A stretch of 7,471 nucleotides of DNA from UBA7805 sp036146215 (GTDB taxonomy: Bacteria > Planctomycetota > Planctomycetia > Pirellulales > UBA7805), in assembly GCA_036146215.1 (NCBI GenBank), contig JAYYJN010000011.1, forward strand, positions 1 to 7,471. The letters run 5' to 3'. The translations under genes were made by a program, and so were the position numbers. A model generated the notes under the pieces. It saw only the letters and a program-made list of their open reading frames with translations. It did not search any database and was not told where the DNA came from. Shown here piece by piece: positions 1 through 5,355 of this stretch. Every line of letters begins with the position of its first letter. Within the stretch, counting starts at the first letter, position 1.

Positions 1-375
1 TAATCGCGCGAGCGTCTTCGAACGCAACTGAACGACACTCCGCTCACAATTCAAGGGCACCAACGTGTGCACACCTAACTCGACAGCCTTCTCAACCAGC
101 CAGCGGCTTCGATCACCCTTAGGAACGGAAACACCCAAACAAAGTTCAACATCGAGCTCTCGATTCGCGAGCTGATGCCCTTCGATCAGGCAATCAACAG
201 CCTGACGGGAAACCGCCTCAATCCGTGCCTGATACTCAATACCACTGCCATCGAATAATTGAATTGCATCTCCGACCCCGAGCCGCAACACGTGCAAAAG
301 ATGGTGCGCTTCACTGCCGCGAATCGTTGCGCGTGGTGGCTCGATGACTTCAGAAGAGAAAAAACGGCGTGCCAT
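1..375 (-). CDS. rsmE: RsmE, 16S rRNA m3U1498 methyltransferase (N-terminal 125 residues, cut by window edge)
   Basis: RsmE is a SPOUT-family enzyme that uses S-adenosylmethionine to methylate N3 of U1498 in 16S rRNA, acting on the small ribosomal subunit in the cytoplasm. The frame is open from an ATG at 375 to position 1, giving 125 residues of an expected 240-250, so the SAM-binding trefoil knot lies outside the window. Residues 1-70 fit the PUA-like RNA-binding domain: it begins MARRFFS and continues with HHLLHVLRLGVGD and LFDGSG. The family signature at the start of the methyltransferase domain is then visible, with K-G-D-R followed by LVEKAVELGV and CERSVV. The start is 29 nt after the stop of the standard-length PilT-like gene, on the same strand, so it is probably co-transcribed. 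No clear Shine-Dalgarno sequence precedes it. Family assignment is by motif recognition and I consider it secure. Confidence 0.9.
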   Translation of the reverse strand, partial: MARRFFSSEVIEPPRATIRGSEAHHLLHVLRLGVGDAIQLFDGSGIEYQARIEAVSRQAVDCLIEGHQLANRELDVELCLGVSVPKGDRSRWLVEKAVELGVHTLVPLNCERSVVQLRSKTLARL

Positions 376-404
376 AAAAATATGAGAAGATTTGACAAAT
401 AGAA

Positions 405-1472
405 CTATTGGTTCATGTATTGCTCAAAACGACGTTTTTCATTCGCCTTCATATAGGCATCGGAACCCTCAATCACTCCGGTGGACGCCATTTTCTCTAA
501 CGCATCATCCAGCAATTGCATACCTTCCCGTTTTCCTGCTTGAATGACTGACGTAATACGTTCAATCTTTCCCTCGCGAATTATGCTTGCTACGGCGTGA
601 TTTCCTGTAAGAATTTCTGTGGCCGCAACGCGGCCTTTGCCTCCTTTTTTTCTCAGCAACTGCTGCGCTACAATTCCAGCCAACGATTCAGCAAGCACGG
701 TTCGGACCTGCGCCTGTTGCGAAACGGGAAAGATGTCGATAATCCGGTCGATGGTCTTCGCCGCACTATTGGTATGAAGCGTACCGAAGACGAGGGTACC
801 CATGGCGGCTGCGGAGAGCGCGAGCGCCATCGTTTCCAGATCTCGGAGTTCGCCCACAAGTACCACATCAGCATCCTGCCGCGTGACTGCTCGCAACCCG
901 GCTTTGAAGGAACTGGTGTGCGTGCCCACCTCACGATGACTGATGATCGATTTTTTGTTCGGGTGTACAAACTCTACCGGGTCCTCAATCGTGATAATCC
1001 GGCGACTGCTATCAGTGTTGATATGGTCAATCATCGCGGCTAACGTTGTCGTTTTACCGCTCCCAGTCGGTCCGGTGGCCAGTACCAAACCCGCCCGAAG
1101 TTCTGCAAGCGATCTCAGCACCGGCGGCATATCGAGTTGATCCAATGTAAGAATATTTGAGGGGATCACCCGCATCACCGCGCCGTAACCGGTTCGCTGA
1201 AAATAATAATTACAGCGGAATCGCGCGCAGTCTTCGATCTCATAGGCGAAGTCGATATCCCAGTGCGATTCATAGGTCGAGGCCTGCTCATCACTTAAAA
1301 TTGCAAATAAAATTTTTCTAAGTTCATCCGAACCGAGCGTGTGATCCTCATAGCCTTTAATGGGTGTAACGTGCCCATGAAGCACATACTTCGGCGGTTG
1401 CCCGACTACGAGATGCACATCACTTGCGCCATGCTCAACCATCGCCCGCAAGAATTGATCAATCTCTGCCAT
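405..1472 (-). CDS. pilT: PilT-like type IV pilus retraction ATPase, standard length, altered His box
   Basis: A 355-residue protein of normal PilT length. PilT is a hexameric cytoplasmic ATPase that drives pilus depolymerisation at the base of type IV pili. Visible motifs in order are GASDVHL (15-21) in the N-terminal PAS-like domain, Walker A GPTGSGKTTT (134-143), Asp box ITIEDPVEFVH (160-170), REVGTHT (180-186), Walker B VVLVGELRD (203-211) with the catalytic glutamate, the His box (221-234), and the C-terminal AIRNLIRE-like region with IIRE (297-300) and QAGKREGMQLLDDAL. The His box is unusual: it reads AAAMGTLVFGTLHT where PilT normally has AAETGHLVFGTLHT, so the first histidine is Thr226 and the preceding glutamate is Ala. 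The start is 6 nt after the stop of the longer paralogue, so translation is probably coupled; only a weak GAG lies upstream. It could be a specialised PilT or PilU-like partner and not the main retraction motor. Confidence 0.88.
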   Translation of the reverse strand: MAEIDQFLRAMVEHGASDVHLVVGQPPKYVLHGHVTPIKGYEDHTLGSDELRKILFAILSDEQASTYESHWDIDFAYEIEDCARFRCNYYFQRTGYGAVMRVIPSNILTLDQLDMPPVLRSLAELRAGLVLATGPTGSGKTTTLAAMIDHINTDSSRRIITIEDPVEFVHPNKKSIISHREVGTHTSSFKAGLRAVTRQDADVVLVGELRDLETMALALSAAAMGTLVFGTLHTNSAAKTIDRIIDIFPVSQQAQVRTVLAESLAGIVAQQLLRKKGGKGRVAATEILTGNHAVASIIREGKIERITSVIQAGKREGMQLLDDALEKMASTGVIEGSDAYMKANEKRRFEQYMNQ

Positions 1473-1478
1473 CAGTTT

Positions 1479-3155
1479 TTAACCCAACTCTTTCTGGACG
1501 TACTCTTCTTCAGTGGCACGTGAGAAAGCTTCTTGTTTTGAAATCCTTCCAGCACGCACCAAGTCAATAAGTGAGTCATCGAGAAGCTGCATGCCCTGTT
1601 TACGCCCCGTCTGCATCATTCCACGCAGTTGGAAGGTTCGATCTTCACGAATCATATTACCGATCGCAGACGTATTGACGAGTATTTCAAGCGCTAGTTC
1701 CAAAGAGTCACCCGAAGGATTGGGGACTAATTGCTGTGAGACAATACCCCGTAGCGATTCACTCAACATCGCGCGGATCTGCCCTTGCTCCTCCGGTGGA
1801 AAAACATCGAGTACCCGTCCGATAGTCCGGATGGCGTCGGGCGTATGCAACGTTGCGAATACCAAGTGTCCGGTCTCCGCAGCACTGATCGCCAACGATG
1901 TAGTTTCTAGATCGCGCATTTCCCCGACGATGATAATATCGGGAGCCTCTCGCAAGGCGGCCCGTAACGCATTACCAAACGTCTTCGTATGAGTCCCGAC
2001 CTCGCGCTGATTGATATGGCATTTTTTATTCTGGTGGACATATTCAATCGGGTCTTCGATAAGAATCATATGCTCATTTCGAGTCTCGTTTAAAAGATCG
2101 ACCATGGCAGCAAGCGTTGTTGTCTTACCTGAACCTTTGGGTCCAGTAATCAACACGATCCCCACGGCATATTCCGTGAAACGTTTGACTTGGTCGGGCA
2201 AATCGAGTAGTTCGAAACTCGGCACCTGAGTGTCGATGAGTCGAAAAACGCCATCCATTCCTGACTGCTCACGAAGAAAATTTGTGCGGAAGCGACCCAA
2301 GGAATCACCTCCGTCATAACAAAAATCCAAGTCGTTGGTTTCCAGAAATTCCTTGCGACGCTCGGCGTCCACCATGGCCAGCAGGCCTCCCTCGGTGACC
2401 TCAGGTGAGAGCGGCGGACGATCCAGCGGCTTGAGCGATCCCGCCTGCCGAATCATCGGCACGAGGCCAGCGGTAATGTGAACATCGGACGCCTTCAAGC
2501 GGCGTGCTTCGAGTAAAATATCATGAATCAATTCCTTAGCCTTCGAATCGGTCGCTACCGGATCACCGTCTTGAGAGACGCCCACCGAGTCGGCTCGCAC
2601 GGTAGCCTCTGCCTGAGCGGCATCGGTATCACGTTCCAGAACTGGCAAATCCTCATCTTCTGATTCGACCGCCGACAGGTCGGTCACATCTCCGAGGTCA
2701 ACTTTCAGCGGGGGGGGATCATTGGTATCAGCCGGGGGCACGTGCTCAGTCACACTTTGCATCGTTTTCTCAGAATCGACATGATCCTCGGCTTCTGGCG
2801 GTAAGATGCTTTTCTCTGTGGCCTTCGTGACAGATTCTTCTGCGTCATCTTCTTCGAGGGCCTCTTCGACCAGAGCATCGATTGCATCAGCATTACCGGG
2901 GATTGCCGGCGAACTTGATTTTTCTGTCGATACCGGTGCAGCATCTGCCGCAGGAGTGAGTTTCTGCAACTGCTTTCGGTAAAGGGCCAGCAACTGCAAA
3001 CCTTTTTTCTCTACGATTTTCTCTGTTTGGATAAGGCGACGGATGATCTCTTCGGGGTCAGAAAATTCTGCGAGCAATTGTTCGAGTTCCGCCGCATCCA
3101 AAAGCTTGTTGTGCAGCACAATCTTTGCAAATATCTGTTGCTGTTTATTTGCCAT
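1479..3155 (-). CDS. pilT: PilT-like ATPase with helical N-terminal domain and long acidic linker
   Basis: A 558-residue protein, about 200 residues longer than a usual PilT. Residues 1-66 form a predicted helical module (FAKIVLHNKLLDAAELEQLL, later LLALYRKQLQKL). Residues 70-205 are a low-complexity, proline-containing, strongly acidic linker. The ATPase follows: KASDVHITAG (221-230), Walker A GPKGSGKTTT (338-347), Asp box ILIEDPIEYVH (364-374), REVGTHT (384-390), Walker B DIIIVGEMRD (406-415), an intact His box ETGHLVFATLHT (427-438), and the C-terminal MIRED (501-505) plus QTGRKQGMQLLDDSL. All catalytic motifs are present, so it should be an active retraction-type ATPase. The residue before the Walker B strand differs from the usual RxDPD: here it is REAPD. 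It heads the block with the shorter PilT-like gene and rsmE. The ATG at 3155 was chosen because the N-terminal helix begins there; only a weak GAGA lies about 12 nt upstream. The role of the extension is unknown; a docking or localisation segment is a guess. Confidence 0.88.
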   Translation of the reverse strand: MANKQQQIFAKIVLHNKLLDAAELEQLLAEFSDPEEIIRRLIQTEKIVEKKGLQLLALYRKQLQKLTPAADAAPVSTEKSSSPAIPGNADAIDALVEEALEEDDAEESVTKATEKSILPPEAEDHVDSEKTMQSVTEHVPPADTNDPPPLKVDLGDVTDLSAVESEDEDLPVLERDTDAAQAEATVRADSVGVSQDGDPVATDSKAKELIHDILLEARRLKASDVHITAGLVPMIRQAGSLKPLDRPPLSPEVTEGGLLAMVDAERRKEFLETNDLDFCYDGGDSLGRFRTNFLREQSGMDGVFRLIDTQVPSFELLDLPDQVKRFTEYAVGIVLITGPKGSGKTTTLAAMVDLLNETRNEHMILIEDPIEYVHQNKKCHINQREVGTHTKTFGNALRAALREAPDIIIVGEMRDLETTSLAISAAETGHLVFATLHTPDAIRTIGRVLDVFPPEEQGQIRAMLSESLRGIVSQQLVPNPSGDSLELALEILVNTSAIGNMIREDRTFQLRGMMQTGRKQGMQLLDDSLIDLVRAGRISKQEAFSRATEEEYVQKELG

Positions 3156-3271
3156 GGAACGCGCCGTCTCTTTGACTGCCAGGTCGGGATTTATTCACGA
3201 AGGAATTTTTGTAAAAAAATATTGCTCCAGAATGTCTCGAGTGGCCTGGGGCAAATGCCACATAGGTTGCC

Positions 3272-3280
3272 ATTATAACA
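3272..3280 (-). promoter_or_regulatory. Extended -10 promoter for the PilT-like/rsmE block
   Basis: Read on the minus strand the sequence is TGTTATAAT, a perfect TGn extended -10 element joined to a consensus TATAAT. No convincing -35 hexamer lies at 16-18 bp spacing (the position holds CACCGC), which is tolerated by extended -10 promoters. Transcription would begin near 3265 and leave a leader of roughly 110 nt before the ATG at 3155. This is a sequence match only. Confidence 0.5.
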
Positions 3281-3287
3281 GGCCCTC

Positions 3288-3314
3288 AGTGGCAGCGGTG
3301 AATTCAACGCCACT
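3288..3314. promoter_or_regulatory. Imperfect inverted repeat over the -35 region (possible operator)
   Basis: Six-base arms AGTGGC (3288-3293) and GCCACT (3309-3314) flank a central eight-base palindrome TGAATTCA (3299-3306). The two halves differ by 3 nt in length. The element lies just upstream of the extended -10 promoter, covering where a -35 box would be, and overlaps the first base of the small gene's stop codon. No T-run follows on either strand, so it does not look like an intrinsic terminator. A regulator-binding site is the better guess, but it is unproven. Confidence 0.3.
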
Positions 3315-3502
3315 TAACCGTTATTGAAATTTTCGTTCGGGGCTGATGCCTGCAGCTTATTCTCCAGCCGATTCAATCGATTTTCGATTGCCTGCAATTT
3401 ATCGATAATTAGCGCGTGAACATAAACTGCATCCATCCCGACGGGACTTTCAATCGATGCGATCTGTTCGATGATTTCTTCGAGTTCTTCTTTGGGTCAC
3501 AT
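3314..3502 (-). pseudogene. Small coiled-coil protein gene with a stop at codon 2 (ATG TGA)
   Basis: A strong ribosome binding site leads to an ATG at 3502 whose next codon is TGA (3499-3497). The same frame then stays open for 60 codons to TAA at 3316-3314. The downstream product looks like a real protein: it begins PKEELEEIIEQIASIES and has a C-terminal amphipathic stretch, DKLQAIENRLNRLENKL, with hydrophobic residues in a regular 3-4 spacing, as in a short coiled coil. The next in-frame ATG is at 3436 and would give a 40-residue protein without the first helix. Possibilities are a nonsense mutation, a sequencing error, a start-stop leader with reinitiation, or use of the internal ATG. It lies 25 nt after the oxidoreductase gene on the same strand, so it probably shares its transcript. 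I do not recognise the family. It is called a pseudogene only because of the premature stop. Confidence 0.55.
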
Positions 3503-3506
3503 ACAG

Positions 3507-3512
3507 CACCTC
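3507..3512 (-). promoter_or_regulatory. Strong ribosome binding site GAGGTG before the ATG-TGA gene
   Basis: Minus-strand AAAGAGGTGCTGT precedes the ATG at 3502. The GAGGTG core can pair at six consecutive bases with the 3' end of 16S rRNA and sits 4 nt from the ATG (6 nt counting from GAGG). It is the best ribosome binding site in the window, and it is what fixes 3502 as the intended start despite the following stop codon. Confidence 0.65.
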
Positions 3513-3527
3513 TTTGATTTCTACCGC

Positions 3528-4601
3528 TTAATCCAGCAGGGGGAGCGTTCGTTTTTCTGCCGCACTTTGAACCGCAGTGTCCACAATCTGCTGTCCAATT
3601 CTCGAAATGTCAACGGCCAGCGGGCCCTCAAGAGGTCGGTCTTTCTCGAGGCAGTCAAGCATGTACTGGACTGGATTTTGAAATGGGATCGCAAGTTGGT
3701 CGACCTGGAGAACTTCACCTTGCGGGAAAGCATCGGACTGCACATAAATCGTTGTTTCATAATCGTAGCTGCTGATCGTCCCCTCACTTCCCACAATCAC
3801 AAAACCGCATTTGGGTTGAGGTTGATGCGTCCAGGGATCAGTATAAGTCCCCCAACGAGTTTCAAATTTTGAGAGCCCGGTTTCGTAAGTGGCTACGACG
3901 ATACTATGCTCGTCCACCTCCAGGCCCTGCGGTGAGTCCACCGTTGCGGTCACCTCGATCGGCTTTCGGCCATTAAGAAACCATGTCCCCAGGGTGGTTC
4001 CATAGCCCAGGTAATCGAGCAATGAGCCTCCGCCTTGATCCCGTTTGTAAAACCAGCTGTGCGGTTTCTCGCGCTGAACATCTTCCGCCGTTTTCTCCAC
4101 CTTATCGGCAGCATGCCATAACGGACCGCGGTTACCATCATAAAAGTGGACCTCGACCACATCACCGATTTTGCCCTCGTCGATCAGTCGCCGTGCGGTT
4201 CGATGCGGAGGATACCAGGCAAGCGGCCAATTGATCGCAAGTTGCTTCCCGGGTCGCATTGCAGCCACCATGCGATCTGCTTCCGCCAGAGTTGCTGCAA
4301 ACGGTTTTTCCATCAGAATATGGGCATTAAAAGGTGCCACTTTTTCCGTCCATTCGGCGTGACGGGCTGTCGCCGGACAAAGCAATACCAGGTCCGGTTC
4401 TGTGTCTTCCAGGCAGGCATTGAAATCGGTATACAGACGATCCGAGGAGATTGAAAAATTGGCAGCAGCTTCATCCATCCGCTCAGGGTGCTCGTCGCAA
4501 AGACTGACTATTTCTACGTCGGGATGTTCGTGAGCAAAACGCAAATTGTCTCCCATATGAAAATGGTCAAAATTTACTCCCGCAATTTTCCACTTTGCCA
4601 T
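3528..4601 (-). CDS. Gfo/Idh/MocA-family NAD(P)-dependent oxidoreductase
   Basis: A 357-residue protein, the normal length for this family of dehydrogenases acting on sugars, inositols and related compounds. Residues 1-120 are the Rossmann domain. The family lysine is seen in MEKPF (97-101). The segment GGGSLLDYLGYG (190-201) corresponds to the substrate-pocket motif that in many members reads GG...D.G.H. Here the aspartate (D196) is kept but no histidine follows, a change I associate with a subgroup common in planctomycetes. The cofactor loop is also atypical: AGVNFDHFHMGD (7-18) instead of GxGxxG. No signal peptide or Tat motif is seen, so it should be cytoplasmic. The start at 4601 has AGGAAAGGA about 9 nt upstream. 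The substrate cannot be predicted. The small ATG-TGA gene follows at 25 nt. Confidence 0.88.
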   Translation of the reverse strand: MAKWKIAGVNFDHFHMGDNLRFAHEHPDVEIVSLCDEHPERMDEAAANFSISSDRLYTDFNACLEDTEPDLVLLCPATARHAEWTEKVAPFNAHILMEKPFAATLAEADRMVAAMRPGKQLAINWPLAWYPPHRTARRLIDEGKIGDVVEVHFYDGNRGPLWHAADKVEKTAEDVQREKPHSWFYKRDQGGGSLLDYLGYGTTLGTWFLNGRKPIEVTATVDSPQGLEVDEHSIVVATYETGLSKFETRWGTYTDPWTHQPQPKCGFVIVGSEGTISSYDYETTIYVQSDAFPQGEVLQVDQLAIPFQNPVQYMLDCLEKDRPLEGPLAVDISRIGQQIVDTAVQSAAEKRTLPLLD

Positions 4602-4757
4602 CCCCTATGTCCTTTCCTAAAGCGACCTCGTACTGATGCGATTTTTGAACCGTTTGTTTCATTCACAGATAGCAGTTTTGTGCATTGGCGCGAAGGACCG
4701 CAAAGCCGGTTGCCATTGACCGCACCATGTGTTTAGGATGGGGCGGGGGATATTTTC
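4602..4757. other. Divergent intergenic region with a heptamer direct repeat
   Basis: This 156-bp gap separates the minus-strand oxidoreductase from the plus-strand zinc-ribbon gene, so it should hold both promoters. The heptamer GACCGCA occurs twice in the same orientation (4696-4702 and 4718-4724), 22 bp apart, which is about two helical turns. This could be a pair of binding sites, or chance. I see no convincing minus-strand promoter. Confidence 0.3.
4710..4739 (+). promoter_or_regulatory. Candidate sigma-70 type promoter for the zinc-ribbon gene
   Basis: TTGCCA (4710-4715, five of six matches to TTGACA) is followed after 18 bp by TAGGAT (4734-4739, four of six matches to TATAAT). It would start transcription about 12 nt before the ATG at 4758, a very short leader. 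The match is weak and the nearby TTGACC (4716-4721) could be an alternative -35. Confidence 0.25.
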
Positions 4758-5342
4758 ATGATCCGCACTCGCTGTCCGCATTGCCAAGAACCGGTAAAGG
4801 CGCCCGATTCGCTCGCGGGAAAAAAAGGGCGCTGCCCTGAATGCCGTGGTGTGATTCCTCTTCCGGCGGGCAAATCAGCGATAGAATCATCGGGACCATC
4901 TATCCAGCACTCGGCCAACGCGCAGGCTGGATTGGCCCTCGCAGTGCCAGAATCGCTGCGACGAAACTGCCATTATTTGATTTGCAGCAGCCGAGAAATC
5001 GTCGCCCGTTGGGATGATGACGGCAAGGGCTGGATGATCCGAATCAAAGACGGCTTTGTAAAGGCGACGCAAAATCCCAAGCAAATCCCTTCCATGGGAA
5101 ATTATATTTTCATTGAGATTGAAATCACGAAAAAAGATGCGGGACAACAGTTGACCGGTGTCCACGGATTTTCTCTACCTGGTGATTTTGTGCTGAACAA
5201 ACTGACGAAGAAAAATGAGAATACGATTTTGGAGGGCGTTGAAGGCACAGCAGCTTTGAACGATCGACAGCGGGCCTTAGTCCGTCAGCGTGTTAATGCG
5301 AAATATTTGCCGAATATCTGGGATGATGCTGTCGAGTTTTGA
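4758..5342 (+). CDS. Zinc-ribbon protein with an unrecognised C-terminal domain
   Basis: A 194-residue protein. Residues 6-29 form a treble-CxxC zinc ribbon of the compact type: C6-x2-C9, then C26-x2-C29, separated by a lysine/glycine-rich loop (LAGKKGRCPEC). Short ribbons of this form are frequent at the N termini of planctomycete proteins. A low-complexity linker (about 37-65) joins it to a C-terminal part (about 70-194) that looks mainly beta-stranded, with alternating hydrophobics such as NYIFIEIEITKK, and ends in a helix-rich tail. There is no signal peptide or membrane segment, so it is probably cytoplasmic. I do not recognise the C-terminal domain and assign no function. The start follows a G-rich stretch (GGGCGGGGG, about 8 nt upstream) that may serve as a ribosome binding site. 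It diverges from the oxidoreductase and converges on pheT with a 13-bp gap. Confidence 0.78.
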   Translation: MIRTRCPHCQEPVKAPDSLAGKKGRCPECRGVIPLPAGKSAIESSGPSIQHSANAQAGLALAVPESLRRNCHYLICSSREIVARWDDDGKGWMIRIKDGFVKATQNPKQIPSMGNYIFIEIEITKKDAGQQLTGVHGFSLPGDFVLNKLTKKNENTILEGVEGTAALNDRQRALVRQRVNAKYLPNIWDDAVEF

Positions 5343-5355
5343 CGGGCGACGAGCA

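Noticed and set aside
186..398. Minus-strand 70-codon frame at the left edge
   Set aside because: It overlaps rsmE in another frame. The RsmE frame (1-375) has clear family motifs, while this frame has none.
597..1043. Plus-strand open frame of 148 codons
   Set aside because: It lies opposite the Walker and His-box region of the short PilT-like gene, and its product has no recognisable motif or domain. It is a shadow of the real gene.
3497..3502. TGA at codon 2 read as selenocysteine, tryptophan or a prfB-like frameshift site
   Set aside because: Other genes here end in TGA (zinc-ribbon gene and pheT), so the code is not changed. The +1 frame after the TGA gives a basic, unstructured peptide that soon stops, and the 0 frame is the one that looks like protein. 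I see no convincing selenocysteine insertion hairpin next to it.
3471..3872. Plus-strand open frame of 133 codons across the oxidoreductase 3' end
   Set aside because: It runs antisense to the conserved C-terminal part of the oxidoreductase and to the small coiled-coil gene, with no ribosome binding site or motif.
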